64,000 nt of DNA, taken from NCBI GenBank assembly GCA_964019415.1, contig OZ025882.1, positions 2,830,427-2,894,426 of the forward strand. Reading direction: 5' to 3'. The position numbers and the translations under genes are program-made. The notes beneath the pieces are model-generated. The model did not search any database. It was not told the DNA's origin and was given only the letters and a program-made list of their open reading frames with translations. The DNA comes from Ianthella basta. Taxonomy: Eukaryota > Porifera > Demospongiae > Verongiida > Ianthellidae. Of the stretch, positions 29,713 to 41,817 are shown piece by piece. The first letter of the stretch is position 1, and each line of letters opens with the position of its first letter.

Positions 29713-32601
29713 GTGAGTGGTGACTGTTTTGCAGAGTGGATCCTCATGAGAGATGTGATGAGCACATTGCCCATTGGCATTGCCTTCTCTGCATGTCTTG
29801 TATACGCTAGCTGATAGTGTTAGTCCTGACTTTGCTCTATGCAGTGATTAGCCCCTGTGATGTAACCCCTTGTGCCAATGGTGGTACCTGCAGTCGTACT
29901 GGTCTGACTGACTTCTCATGTGCTTGTGATGGAAACTGGGGTGGAACAGTGTGTGATGGTGAGACACTTAGCTTTGTTACTGTTCATGCTACACATGCTA
30001 AATTACTACTGATGCTCACCTACCAACGTATACAGCACATCACACTCAACTTGTGGCTGTCAGTGTGCACAAAGAGCCTCGGACTTAGCAGTGATATGTA
30101 GACTCTTATGCACGTAACTTGCCCATGGTTGTGTATTTCATTAGTTTAACTTTCATATCAGATGCATGAGTGACTGGTTGTTTTCTGTAGTAGTTATAGT
30201 GGTTGTTGTAATTTTTAGTAAGAAATCTGATGAAATTCTGTAATGCCAAACTACAAATGTAAGGTGCAGGGAAATGCCATATAGAGTCATATTCCATGAC
30301 ATTGATGGAAGCAAAGCATTCAAGTGTGTCCATTTCCTACTTACGTATAAGGGTACCACATGCAATAATGAGTGACTGTGTATCAGTCAGTGGAAAACTG
30401 TACTATCATTCTCTTAGTGCACACGTCAGGCAATATGCTGCCTTCCTGTTGCCTGTCTGATTTCAAAGACAGCTCACCAGAATAGCAGTGTTATCGTAGA
30501 ACTGTCCAAACTGTCTGTTGCTTAACTGTTCAAAGATTGTTAAAATTTTGATTAAATGTATTGGCTGTGCTACCCAGCACAAGTCTGAAGCAGATCAGTA
30601 CAGTGGCCACCTTTACTCACATGTCTGATTGGCTAAAAGCTAGGTCATCCATTTAGCACAAAATACTAGAACACATTTGTTGGCTTCACCTGCTTTAGTG
30701 CACACTTGCAAGGTTCTGAAATGCATTCACTCCTGCTGTACTTGTGCATTTCACAACCTTAACCAGTATTGCATCATCCTGCTTTGCTTGCTTCCTGCTT
30801 TTTTTGTTTCAGCCTGTCCTCTTAGCTGTGACAATGGAGGGGCAGTCAATATAAGAACTTGTACTTGTAACTGTGTAGATGGATATAGTGGGACTACCTG
30901 TGCCAGTGAGTGCATTGCTATGTGTTCAACTACCTCAGTCCTGTTAACGTGATTATATAATGGAATGGTCTATAAATTTATTGTATTGATGATCCTGAGG
31001 CATGCTTATGCACATGCAGTGTGCACTGTGAATGGACAATTCCATTTATTGACTGAGTATATAGTTCATATCTGTCATGTCAGTAGCGCAGCTCATTTAG
31101 AGTAACCTCAATTGTGCTTCCCTTGCTCTGTTTTAGCCTGTAGTCGAACTTGCCTCAATAGAGGGACATTTGATATGGGAACCTGTACATGTGGTTGTGC
31201 AAACAGCTTTAGTGGGGATAACTGTGAAAGTGAGTTAGTTAGATCCAGAGATAATATTATGCCTTCTGATACATTTGTGAGCTGACTTGACAAAAGGGGC
31301 CACTTGTCACTATGTGTAAAGTGTCACTACGGACAAAAACACGCAACCGAGTGATGTTTTCAGTAAATTTGTTTTTTGTGTCTTTCGTACCTATGGTATC
31401 GTCCCAACACACTGGCCAAATTTGAAACCCGTAGTCCTTACCTGCGCTTCAAACTAGGAAGAATAGTTACGCTGTCACCATGGTTACGGATATAATAAGG
31501 GAAGGGTTATGGGCCGTTTTCTCATAATTGCACTGGGCATATTTTTGTGCTTTGAGTGAGTGTATCTTGGGAATGGGAGCAGCTATCAAAGGGCAGTAAA
31601 GTGCAATGAAAAGCTCATCTACTGTGCTTCCACCCAGTACCACTAACTCAAACTTGACAAATAGCGTCAAGTGGGCCCTTTTGTCAAATCTGCTCACATT
31701 TGGGTTGAGTACACATTATTCTATTCTCTTTGTACTTGCACAATACCCTTTATACTGTATATATGGTATGTATGTCATAAGTGTAGTGCACCCATGTGTA
31801 TATAGAGTGCTGAGATGAAAGTATTATATTCCCCCTGGTTTTCAGCCTGTCCTCTTAGCTGTGCAAATGGAGGGACAGTCAATACAGGAACTTGTACATG
31901 TAACTGTGCAGACGGCTATAGTGGGACAACCTGTGGAAGTGAGTGTGCTACATTGATAGGGTGTTAAGGCTCTGTTGTAGTGGGTGTCAAAATGGAATGT
32001 ACTGATGCCCATTAAGCTAGCATGTGTGATGTACATACAGTATGCTGTATGTATGTACTGTACATGTAGAATGAATAGCTTCAAACACCGTAGAAGCTAT
32101 ACTTACTTATTACATAATTATGATATGTAACTCAATTTGCTCGACTTAGCTTGTACTCAGACTTGCCTCAATGGAGGGGTACTGAATATGGGAACCTGTA
32201 CCTGTAGCTGCGCAGACGGCTTTAGTGGGGATACCTGTGGAAGTAAGTTACAGAGATATGCATGATTTCTCCTGTGTATGGGTTGTGTATACTACATTAT
32301 TCTGATAAGTACTAGAAATACTAAAAATTCTCTGCAAAAATAGTAAGGATTTAGGGATGGCACAAAAAGTACAGAAACAAGTAAAGGCTGTTACACAGTG
32401 GAGCATTAACCATAGTCCCTACATGCAAGACCGTCACACCTTATGGTCCTACATCCTTGAATTGTAGGGACCATGGGTAGCTACATCCAAGGTGGTGCCA
32501 ACGTCAAATCCATCACAGACTACCCATTTGCTACCATCATGCAAGTTGTTGCAGGCATCCAAAGCATTGTCAATACTATAAATCAGAACCTAAAAAGATG
32601 A
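29283..32601 (+). CDS. Secreted multi-EGF-repeat protein gene
   Basis: Exons 29283-29712, 29845-29958, 30813-30905, 31137-31229, 31846-31938 and 32150-32242; a possible last exon is 32468-32601. All joints are phase 1. It encodes a signal peptide, a ~120-residue Cys-containing N-terminal region I do not recognise, one classical EGF domain and four short EGF-like repeats of 31 residues, one per exon. No TM helix is seen, so a secreted matrix or adhesive protein is likely if the last exon is right. It is not part of the repeated array and lies between copies 2 and 3 on the same strand. Confidence 0.75.
29845..29958 (+). CDS. EGF gene exon 2: EGF domain
   Basis: A 114-base phase 1-1 exon. It encodes PCDVTPCANGGTCSRTG..FSCACDGNWGGTVC, with the six-cysteine EGF pattern C-x4-C-x5-C-x9-C-x-C-x8-C. 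Acceptor TATGCAG, donor GTGAGA. Confidence 0.85.
30813..30905 (+). CDS. EGF gene exon 3: short EGF repeat
   Basis: A 93-base phase 1-1 exon (acceptor TTTCAG, donor GTGAGT). It reads CPLSCDNGGAVN then CTCNCVDGYSGTTC, a compact EGF-like repeat. Confidence 0.8.
31137..31229 (+). CDS. EGF gene exon 4: short EGF repeat
   Basis: A 93-base phase 1-1 exon, acceptor TTTTAG, donor GTGAGT. It reads CSRTCLNRGTFD then CTCGCANSFSGDNC. GG is replaced by RG at the usual glycine pair. Confidence 0.8.
31287..31687. mobile_element. Miniature inverted-repeat element in EGF gene intron
   Basis: Left end TTGACAAAAGGGGCCACTTG and the reverse complement of the right end TTGACAAAAGGGCCCACTTG match in 19 of 20 bases, spanning about 400 bases. 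Interior has no useful frame. It contains GTCACCATGGTTAC near 31475, a weaker X-box-like palindrome. No clear target duplication was found. Confidence 0.65.
31846..31938 (+). CDS. EGF gene exon 5: short EGF repeat
   Basis: A 93-base phase 1-1 exon, acceptor TTTCAG, donor GTGAGT. It reads CPLSCANGGTVN then CTCNCADGYSGTTC and is close to exon 3, suggesting recent duplication of the exon pair 3-4 to give 5-6. Confidence 0.8.
32150..32242 (+). CDS. EGF gene exon 6: short EGF repeat
   Basis: A 93-base phase 1-1 exon, acceptor GACTTAG, donor GTAAGT. It reads CTQTCLNGGVLN then CTCSCADGFSGDTC, closest to exon 4. Confidence 0.8.
32468..32601 (+). CDS. Possible terminal exon of the EGF gene
   Basis: After AATTGTAG, 134 bases remain open in the required phase 1 to TGA 32599-32601, reading TMGSYIQGGANVKSITDYPF, then a helix-like IMQVVAGIQSIVNTINQNLK. 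The neighbouring frame upstream (ending ILEL-stop at 32464-32466) is also open, so an unrelated decayed ORF is an alternative. Confidence 0.3.
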
Positions 32602-33174
32602 AGTATTGTTCTTACTGCAAAGGCTTTGCAAATCTGCGAATCGGTAACATTTCATTATAGAGTCTCGTTTTTGTGAAGTAGATGTTGCAGTGAAATTGTA
32701 GCACACGCTACAAGCTGCTCAGAAATTTTGTGCTGTATTTCTGCGATGGTGCATAGCTAGCCCAAACGTTTTACATGGACATATTCGCTAAAGGCTAGAC
32801 CTAAGTAGCTACCCTGAAATATAAAGGTGTTTGGTTGAACGTGCGTGTTCCCTTTTCCCGCGTTCTGTTTTACTCTGCTTTACCTTAAATTGGGAAGTCA
32901 GCTCGCATTTAACAAAGAATGGTGCAAATCGCCTGGTAATCACAACCAAGCCCAGTATACAACGATTCCCAGCGTGCAAAATCTTTGGTACAAGACGTTG
33001 GTACTAAATACAGGGTTATCAGGAAATTTACGGGAATTGTCAGCTTAAGGTATACACTGGAAACTCACCTTTGCAAAAATCAGATCTTAATAGCTGATTT
33101 CCTGAGGTAGCACACACAATAAGGGAGGCTTGGTGCAAAAGAGCCAAGCAGCGTTCCAAACATTTATGGGGTTA

Positions 33175-33240
33175 GTTGAAATATTTCATTCATAAATGGA
33201 AGTATTTCGACCAAGGGATGATCTTCAAATCATCCCTAAC
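33175..33240 (-). mobile_element. Penelope-like terminal fragment with hammerhead-like core
   Basis: On the minus strand: TTGAAGA, a possible stem GATCA...TGGTC, then GAAATACTTCCATTTATGAA. The layout resembles the other terminal repeats in the window but the first core base is T rather than C and the stem is weaker. Confidence 0.35.
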
Positions 33241-34678
33241 ATGTGTGACAAGTGCAACTCACAGTATCGCTAATGTTTCGTAGCTCAGAAGGAAATCCTA
33301 GAATTCGAAGGTGTGGTAGTGTCCGGTGTTACTCTAACTTATAGAAACTGAATGCACTCATCATTTTTAGAGCATTGCAGTGACTCAATTTCACCTATTG
33401 AAGTTCATTTATTACACTTAACTGAAAAACAATGGTACTTACATACTGCTTCAGTGAATATCTGTTATTAGGCCCAGTATGCACTTAGTAAAGGGGTATG
33501 ACGAGAATGGACCCCCCTGAAATTGTTCCCCAGTCCAAATATTCTGAAATATTTGGACCCCCAGTTCCAAAATATTCGAAATACTCAAACCCCCGAGAAC
33601 TATTCGGAAATATGCTGAAATGGTAGGACCTCCCTTGAAATAATTTGACCTCCTGTTCTGTATCTGCATTGCATGCGCTTGGGGGGGGGAGAGCCATTGC
33701 AATTAGCTATGCAAGACAATAGGGAGAGAATAAAACCTAAAGCCTATTACCACAATTGTGACAGGCGTGGGCTTGGCAAGACAAGTGACACAGTTACACA
33801 GTGAGGGGTAACATGATGGTAGCTAGTTATAGCATGGTTTAGCTATAAGACAAGAACAAAAGTTGTAGGAACTAATGCATAAAAATCTGAGTTTCATGGC
33901 TACAAGTGAAATACATACAGTGGACAAGCAGACTTGCAAGCAGCACGGTATATACCATCCTCTGCCAAATCGAAACTGGTGGATGTTAGGTCTGAATGAC
34001 AGGCTGGGTAAAGGTTTTACTTTCACTCTCCCACTGAATGAAGACTTTTCCCTAATTCTCTATTGTTAGCACTGCAGCTCTCTTCCGAACTGCGTACTCT
34101 AAGACTAATAAACTAAGAGTGACAGTGAGTAGTCACATCTACCTGGCCTGCCATTCAGATGCACTATCAAGACTGGGAGATCGCGCGCACATTTAGTAGC
34201 GTACTCCAAGACACCATCTTCTTTGCTGCTGACTTCTTCATGACTATTTGTCTACCTGTTCATCTCTATCAATTTTTCCTGAAGATTCTCTTCTCTCTTT
34301 ATTGGCTATTCATTTGATAGGTGAGATGCCCTTTCTTTCCATGTTAGCTGCCATCTTTATGTAGGAGTAAAGGGTGGAACTATTATGTCAAGGGTGGTCC
34401 AAATATTTTGAAATATGTGGACTGGGGGTACCATTCTTCAAGGGGGTCCATATTTAATGTGACAGGTCCACATATTTCAAAATAATTAGACTGGGGGAAT
34501 GGTTTTAGTGGATCCAAATTTATCATGACAGCCACACAAAATAGACCCTGTAATTATTATAACATTGAGAGGTCAGTTCATTGCAGTAAGCCACTGCAAC
34601 GGCCAGGCTGGGCTAGGTTGAACAACGGCTAAACACTAAATATTACCAACCTTCTACACCGTAGTGTTTGAGGAGGCT

Positions 34679-34704
34679 GGGGGGTGGGGGGGGTGGGGGG
34701 GTGG
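34679..34704 (+). repeat. G-run with quadruplex potential
   Basis: A run of G tracts of 6-8 bases separated by single T. It satisfies the four-tract G-quadruplex pattern. It lies between the direct repeats at 34560 and 34935. Confidence 0.6.
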
Positions 34705-35841
34705 TAGAGCCCTATTGATGGCAACCAGTGATCACCTTCCCCCGCTAGTCATCCTACAAGGTGAAAGAACCACAGACAGCCGTTTTGCCCTGATTGGGGC
34801 TCATCAGTGTGGCGTACTGATGGAATGCAGGTGACTAGCTACTCTTGTATCCATCACCAGTGAAACACTTGTGGTTTCAACCAGAGTGAATATTAATGGG
34901 AAAAGGCTAAGTCATGAGCGTGACTTGTGCGAGATTGTTGAGAGGTCGGTTCATTGCAGTAAGCCACTGCAACAGCCAGGCCAGGCTAGGTTGAACAAGG
35001 GATAATCACTGGATATTACGCCTACCAGCCTACACCCACTAGAAATTTTGGGATCCAAATATTTTAAAATAATTGGACTGGGGTTCAAATGAATTATCTT
35101 GAAAGTTTTGGACTAGTGGAATGTTTCAGTGGGTCCAAATTTATCATGACAGCCACGTGTACCCTATTATTATTATGGCATTGTAGCTACAGTGTAAGTT
35201 GTTTGTATCTTTCCTTAACCTGAGGAAACTCTATAGCATTCATCATTGGTAAGACTGTTTAACTGATTTGGCTAATCACTTTGACTGTTGTAATAGATTA
35301 CATACATTCCAGGACATCAAACTAGTTTGCGTCTTACGTATTGTTCTGAGCGCATTAGTGTCTATTGCTCCGCGCGTTAAGGACTCACTAGACTGTATCC
35401 TGTCTAGACTTCACGTCAAATAGCTGATGGGTGAAGTGGGACAATTATGTAGGCCTTTATGCCTACCTACCTATCTAACAAGAATAAAAGGTTGTTGGCT
35501 AAAACATTCCCCAAACAGCAGTGGATGCAAGGCTGGTTAATAAGGCACTGGAATAGATGTGAAACAGGGGTGCAAGTGGAATAGTAAGTGGGGTATTCCA
35601 TCATCACATAGCTATTGTGACTGTATCTGCTAACCAATGCATATGCCTGGGGGGAGGGGGAAAGGGCCCTAGCTATTACTTCACTACCAGACCTTCCTCC
35701 TAGCATATGCATACCATAACAAGTATTTCGAGTTAAAAACTCGTGGGGCTGCCGCCCCAACTCGAAATACTTGCTCCCTTCGGTCGCAGCTCTGTCACTC
35801 ACAATAGGTAAACATGACATTGTGTCATATCTCAGTAACTT

Positions 35842-36197
<356 letters not shown>

Positions 36198-36464
36198 CCA
36201 CAACACATGCAGAGAAATCTCCAGCAAAGACAGACACATGACTGCTTATAGCACATGCATTTACAGTGAGTAATTACAGAAACATAATGTACCAAGGAAC
36301 CCACAGTCGCCAGAGTAGCTAGTGGTCTGTGGTGGCAAAAGCTACGTACGTTTGCTACAGCGCAGTACGCGTGGGCCAGGTTCTGAAGAGCATTTAGAAG
36401 GGCAACCGTGCGAGTTAAGCTTTTCAACGCTAGAAACGGTTGAAGAACGTTAGCGTGTACATAT

Positions 36465-36752
36465 CACGGCGCTCACCAGTTTCTACGTTACTCCTGTCAT
36501 GTGTTCCAGGCGGCGGAGTGAAGTCCTCCGAGACGGCGCGGCCATTATCGAAGAAGGCGCGGGGCGAAGTCGATGACCTGTTGGGCGCTGTCTCGAAGCT
36601 GTGTCTTTGCCCGTCGGCCAGAAGTGCTGTAAGAGTCTGTTCCAGGATCAGAGGCTGAAGAAAACGTCCAAAGTTCGCTAAGACGTCGCTTAGAAGCCGG
36701 TTTTCAAAGTCCCTTGGCCTCGCACACGGTCCACTTCCGGCCGAATAAAATG
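36465..36752 (-). CDS. CpG-rich exon-like ORF on minus strand
   Basis: Minus strand open through DFENRLLSDVLANFGRFLQP, LILEQTLTALLADGQ, and SEDFTPPPGTHDRSNVET, ending at a GTGAGC donor near 36475. GC and CpG content is far above the surroundings, and the amphipathic helix pattern looks protein-like. No start codon or upstream acceptor is certain. It could be a captured host exon inside the insertion at 35721-36923. Not recognised; the plus-strand frame over it is also open for 72 codons. Confidence 0.3.
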
Positions 36753-36976
36753 GCCGACAATATAAATTCCCTATACCCAATACTTCGCCTAATACATTCA
36801 ATATAAATGTAAGCATTGACGTACAACCGTAGGTTGGCGTATTATATATATATATCCGTAACATGAAGCCATATGAAAACGTCAATTTGAAAACAATATA
36901 GGGGCTGCCTGCGGCAGCCCCTAAAAATGGAGAGCCAGCTTCACCCTAATTTGCACTCATCAGTGTAGCATAAGTT

Positions 36977-37224
36977 TGTCCTGTGATGGTACTGTGACTC
37001 AGTGGAAGGTAGGGTTAGCGTACGGGGGCAATAATCAAAGAGTGCACCTTCAAATATGGCGCTCAGTGGGTGTAGGAGAGTACAGCAGAGTGACTGAGAT
37101 GGTGTACATCAAAGCAGTTAATGAGAGGATAGCTACAGTTCCAGTGTCCATGTCAGTGATGGCAAGAGACATGGTCGGGTTCTATGTTCCTAATGGACAG
37201 CTGCGACTTCACACAGCACCTGAT
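36977..37224 (+). pseudogene. Copy 3 D1b exon, truncated at both ends
   Basis: Begins inside D1b at SCDGTVTQWKVG, directly joined to long-inverted-repeat sequence (about 36924-36976), and includes LQIWRSVGVGEYSRV and DMVGFYVPNGQLRLHTAPD. It stops at 37224 where a retrotransposon fragment begins. Acceptor and donor are both missing. Confidence 0.75.
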
Positions 37225-37422
37225 AGCTAGGTTTCTCTCCATATCCTCCTTCATTTTAGTACATACAATTATGTCATCTGCAAATAGTAGCATCTCAACC
37301 AGTGTAGTAGTGAGCTGTACACCACCTTGTAGCCTTTCCTTCACCTCTCTCATAATTCTATCCATGAATATATTAAACAACCATGGTGACAGCACGCAAC
37401 CCTGCCTCACTCCCTGACTGCA
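37225..37422 (-). mobile_element. Non-LTR retrotransposon RT fragment
   Basis: On the minus strand it encodes GVRQGCVLSPWLFNIFMDR and LLFADDIIV, the RQGC-LSP and catalytic FADD motifs of LINE-type reverse transcriptases. Only about 66 codons remain. It bridges a deletion that removed the end of D1b and roughly 1.1 kb of the following intron. Confidence 0.8.
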
Positions 37423-37729
37423 TGCAACCTCTAGATGATGCAAGTAATTACAATTAAAAAGACAAGGAAGTGACTGTCGTGGCCCATGCAACAAGTGATA
37501 CAACAGCTATCAACCATCTTCCTGATGCTATCAATATCCCATCCATCTCAGAACTTGTCCACCAAGGCCAAACACCCTTTCCTAACAGCAAAATCAGTAT
37601 CTCAAGATGTCATGATCACTGAGCTAGGAACTATACTCTCTGAAGAGTCCTTACTTAGGTGCCAGGAGTCTGTGTTTGAACCAAATGTGATAGGGTATTG
37701 GGTGTTTAGTAATCCTCCACCCGGCAATA

Positions 37730-38135
37730 TCAGTTCAGAACAAATTGAAATTGCCAGTGTTTTGGCCAACTGCTCTGGCTCTCTTCTGGACAATAATAAT
37801 AGTGAAGAGTCAATTTATAGGCATGCGTACAATTACAATTAAGTGCCTGGCTGGCTGCTGGTTAGCTACCCTAAAGAGGAGGCAGGACAAGACAAACCGC
37901 GGCCAGACCTGAGCACGTGACATCCAGTGATGTCTAACACCATTTAATTGTATGCATGCCTATAAATTGACAGTGCCTGTACTAGTCTCTTCACTATTCG
38001 CCCTGAACATGGCCAGAGCAGTTGGCTGAAACATTGGCAGTTTCAATTTGTTCATTAAAATTGGTATCAAGAGAAGTGTTTGTCCTAACATGCAAGAGCC
38101 AACTACACGAGAAGCACCCTCTCCAATGTCAGTTC
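37730..38135. mobile_element. Second Penelope-like terminal element, copy 3
   Basis: Element 37737-38128 between TCAGTTC repeats (37730-37736, 38129-38135), orthologous by position to 22350-22702 and 53024-53400. The right arm contains CTGAACATGGCCAGAGCAG then TTGGCTGAAAC, a degenerate hammerhead-like core. Confidence 0.65.
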
Positions 38136-38259
38136 TAATGCATAGTGTTTGTATATGCCGTCACAGCAAGGGTGTTTGCTCTTTGTTGTGCACATGTATA
38201 CTGTGAGGATGTGCAGTATGCTTTAGTATAGCAGCTACTTGTGCATTTACTTTGTGCAG

Positions 38260-38471
38260 TACCAGATGTCACAAGCACATCAGTCATACCAATGACATCA
38301 ACTGCTCCACTTTCTCTAGGAACATCAACCCGGCCTGGAAGTGGGTCTGCAGCTATCATTGGAGCAGTGGTGGCTGTGGTGCACGTGGTCATCCTCATTG
38401 CTGTGTTAGTCATTGTTGCTGCAGTACTGATTGGATGGAGAGTGAAAGGAGGGAAAAGAAAGCAGGTACTG
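38260..38471 (+). pseudogene. Copy 3 stalk/TM exon, frameshifted
   Basis: Acceptor TTGTGCAG and donor GTAAGC remain. The stalk and TM are readable, with a 6-base gain adding HV within the TM helix. The exon is 212 bases, not a multiple of three; the shift occurs at GTGAAAGGAGGG versus GTGAATAGGAGGG of copies 2 and 4, so tail exons would be read out of frame. Confidence 0.7.
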
Positions 38472-40910
38472 GTAAGCAGAGCTTGTGTTTGAGGTATGCG
38501 TGTTGGCATAATTTTGTGTTCTATGTATGTGACAATTATAGAACACATTAGGCTGGCCTTATGCTAGACCTGATGCGGAGTGTATGGACGTTGAGAGTAC
38601 TGTTGCCTTATCAGAGAGCTAGTACTTGTTTCCTGAACATTTCAAAGTTGATATGTGACCTCCATGTACCCACTAATATTATGCACAATGAATAAAGCAT
38701 AAATTTCTCAACAAAGTAATACAGTACTATAGCGATATAATGATTCAGTTTAGATTCTTTACAATTATTTGTGCATCCTCTATGAATTGCCAATCCAGTT
38801 GTTATTTAATTTTGAATGACACTTCATGAGAAATTTTATTGATTGCCAGCTAAGATAAGTTGATGTTCACTTAATTCATAATGCACATTATGCACAAAGA
38901 TGCAACACATCATGGCATCAGATGTACAAACATGGTTAGCTTGTACTGTTGCAAAGTTTTGGGGCTCACAAGTACTTGAACTGGTCAAGTAATAATGCAT
39001 TGCTATATATGTACATGCACAATGTAAACAAGGTAGAGTATAGCAATGACTGTACTCTGGTGCAACTTGTGGCTTGCATTAGGAGTTGTAATTATTCAGA
39101 GCTATGGTTGAGCTATCCATGGACTGCTGGTAAGGTGTTGTCTTCAACCATTACATTCCGTTTGTGTAATCTTCTGCATTTTGGCTTCAACATCCTTTGA
39201 ATTACTGCCATGCATGACATGAGCATACCTGTGCTATGGGGTGCCACCCTTGGCCATTTTTGCTAAATGTTGCTGTCTTTCTTGCAAGCATGTTGGTGGT
39301 CACAATCAGCATTATCCTCTTTTGATGATTGTGGGCTTGCCTTCATGTGGGTCAACAGTGTATCATTCTTACCACATATATACCTGCATATCTCGTGGCC
39401 TGTGAGTTCATACATACATGAGATTGTTGTACTGTCTTACCTATAGGCTATAGTCTTCATACAGCATCATGGCCAAATATGCCCAGCTTATCCTGTTCAG
39501 TAGGTCCATTTCACTGCATTGAACATTTCTGCAGAGTATAAGCAACATGTTTGAGCTGAAAAGGGCGATCTTGGTAGTGCAGGCAATCACATAACACATT
39601 TGACTCAATCAAGGTCTGTATTGTTAGTGGCAAGGCATTGATCAAAGTTCATCCTCTTGCTACCAATGCATGGCAATTGGACATATGCCCAAGTACTTGA
39701 ACTGTTGGATGTGGCTGGCACTTTCTCCACATAGCCTCATGTACCATGTAGCACTTCTGCTTTGATAAGGGGATGACATGGACCAACCACTCAGTCTTTC
39801 AGTTCAACTCCATCCCTTCATTCATGATGAATGTCTAATAGGGTTGGCATGCTCTTCTGTGGGCTTGTTTGAAGCCAGTTACATGTTAAGTATGTGCATA
39901 CCCCAGACTGTCTATATACAGAGCCATCCACATGGTCACCCCAGGCCTCTCCTTTCCATTTGTGACCAACCTACCTGTCAGGCCACTTGAAATATAATGC
40001 CAGACCAAGCTCCTTGGCATCAGCTAGAGACAACCTTTGGATTGAAGACTGCAATGTAGGCTGCCCTGCTTCAGCTGTACATACATCCACTGCTGCCTCA
40101 GTATGGCTAGGTGGTCTACCAGACTGCACCCTTTTACTGCACCAATTGCAATGTTCTATATATTCTCTGCTGCAATCTCAATGTGGAACAGGATTGGTAC
40201 AAGGTACGTAAGGTAACAGCAGACTTCCCTCATCAATTGAGGAGACTAACCACCTCACCAAGAATCCAGCTATAGTTGGGGTGGAGTCTGTGTTCCAGCT
40301 TCCACCGTGATCATGTGCTATGAATTCTACCTGCTCGCCTTTCCTCATATCCACAAACTCTGATGTAATCTTCCCTAGTAAAGGTGGGGCTGGTGGGATG
40401 GCTCCACTCTAAACCTTGGGACACTCATCCCACCGAGGAAAGTACTCACCCTATTTGGGGATGTTGAATTGTTGCTGCTGGTGGAAGGCATGATTCTCAA
40501 CCACTTCCATACTTTACAAGCCTTTCTTCATGAACCCCAGGAACATGCGGTGCTCATTTTTAAAGCTTGTTCAGCAGTTGCATCATGTTATCATCTGCAA
40601 CCAACTGTCCCTCACGCAGGAGAAGGAAGGGTTTACAGTGTGTAGGGGCAAATCCTGCCACTCACCTCGCTTTGTAGGAAACTTTATTAGTGCCACCATC
40701 TAGATCTCCTGTTGTACAAGACCATTATTTGTGGAGTACTGTTATTACAAAGTTATAGAGTGCATTCTATGAGAATGCGCAGAAGAGCGTGGGAAGCAAA
40801 CAGAGAGAGCAATTATAAAATTTTTATTATGCCTACTGGTACAGGCAACTCCACTTGTTTGAATGACTTCCTCATTTTAGGACATGTATGGCACATTTGT
40901 CCTGCTGTAG
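38472..40910 (+). other. Intron between TM exon and tail A, copy 3
   Basis: No exon. 38950-39420 matches 23110-23580 and 53790-54270; 39440-40870 matches 54310-55810. A copy-specific AT-rich stretch lies at 38560-38930. Confidence 0.5.
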
Positions 40911-41024
40911 GTCATCCCCCTCCAGAGGCCAGTACTGTCATGAACATGCAGCACAACCCATCCTACTGTGCAGTCCAAGGAGGACTGATAATGGAGGCTA
41001 ACTCTGCTTATGAGCAAACTAGTG
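40911..41024 (+). pseudogene. Copy 3 tail exon A
   Basis: A 114-base phase 1-1 exon with intact splice sites, encoding NPSYCAV and NSAYEQ. The Pro of the second NPxY motif is replaced by Ser. It lies downstream of the frameshifted TM exon. Confidence 0.65.
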
Positions 41025-41261
41025 GTAAGTGACACAACAATTCATCACAGTCATGTGGTAGGCAATGTATAGCACCAGATGACATTTAATGGCTATGCTA
41101 CAACTCACAGTGCCCCAAATCAGTCAAAGCACAATTAAAGGGGAACTCGGCACACTAATTATTTCTAGACAAGGTTCTAACTCTACATTTCCGTACATCA
41201 TAAACAGAACCTTTCACAAATGATTACTTGTCAACTTCACTGTCCTATGTATATGCTGTAG

Positions 41262-41408
41262 GTCTTTCAGAAGCAAACACAGTTGTGAATATGCAGGCCA
41301 ACCCATCCTATACTCCAATGGAAGATGGAGTGACACTGGAGCCAAACCCATGCTACTCAGCCATGCAAACAGTCTCTGTCTATGAGCCAATCAATGACAA
41401 AGGAAAAG
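41262..41408 (+). pseudogene. Copy 3 tail exon B
   Basis: A 147-base exon with full motifs NPSYTPM, NPCYSAM and SVYEPI. Tyrosines two and three form YSAM-x5-YEPI, close to the immunoreceptor YxxL/I-x6-8-YxxL/I pattern but one residue short. Confidence 0.65.
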
Positions 41409-41683
41409 GTTGGTACACTACAATGTGTCTAGGCATTGATGAACTGGTAGTTTTTGCCTTGCAGACACTTCTGAATATGATTAGACATCCCTAGTAACAT
41501 CCCTTAACAACTGTGCTACAACTCACAATGTTGAAAGCCAATCATGGTGCCATTAAAAAGAAATAATACTAGTCAAAGTTCAGTTTGTTCCTTCTCAGTC
41601 TACACATGATAATGCAATTTGTACCTCTTGCATTGTGATTGTTATTATTTGTCAATTTCATTAGCCTGTGCGCCCTTTTGTAG

Positions 41684-41817
41684 GTGTTCCTCCTTCAGAA
41701 GCAAACACAACTGTGACTATGCAGGACAACCCATCCTATTTGCCAATGGAAGATGAAGTGACAATGGAGCCAAACCCATGCTACTCAGCCATACAAGGAA
41801 ACTCTGACTATATATGA
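41684..41817 (+). pseudogene. Copy 3 tail exon C
   Basis: Starts after TTTTGTAG. Motifs NPSYLPM and NPCYSAI. A short insertion near 41811 gives SDYI-stop (TGA 41815-41817), where copies 2 and 4 read on for about ten residues. Confidence 0.6.

Larger units (their letters stand above)
32602..35720. other. Repeat-rich intergenic stretch between EGF gene and copy 3
   Basis: No gene supported. Contents: a Penelope-like fragment near 33175-33240; AT-rich mirrored repeats of a TCCAAATATT type at 33510-33660, 34390-34540 and 35045-35145; a direct repeat 34560-34660 / 34935-35035 (TTCATTGCAGTAAGCCACTG); a G-run; and, from about 35160, intron-1-like sequence of family R without the signal-peptide exon. 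Confidence 0.5.

Noticed and set aside
32845-33048. 67-codon plus-strand frame after the EGF gene
   Set aside because: No splice context, no motif, and not in a duplicated block where conservation could be judged.
34679-34704. CRISPR or tandem regulatory array near the G-rich repeats
   Set aside because: Repeats are simple G-runs and diverged mobile-element pieces, without regular spacers; the genome is eukaryotic.
36900-36925. Helitron 3' end (hairpin followed by CTAA)
   Set aside because: The hairpin stem itself includes the CT, no TC 5' start is present at the other end of the insertion, and no Rep/helicase sequence was seen.
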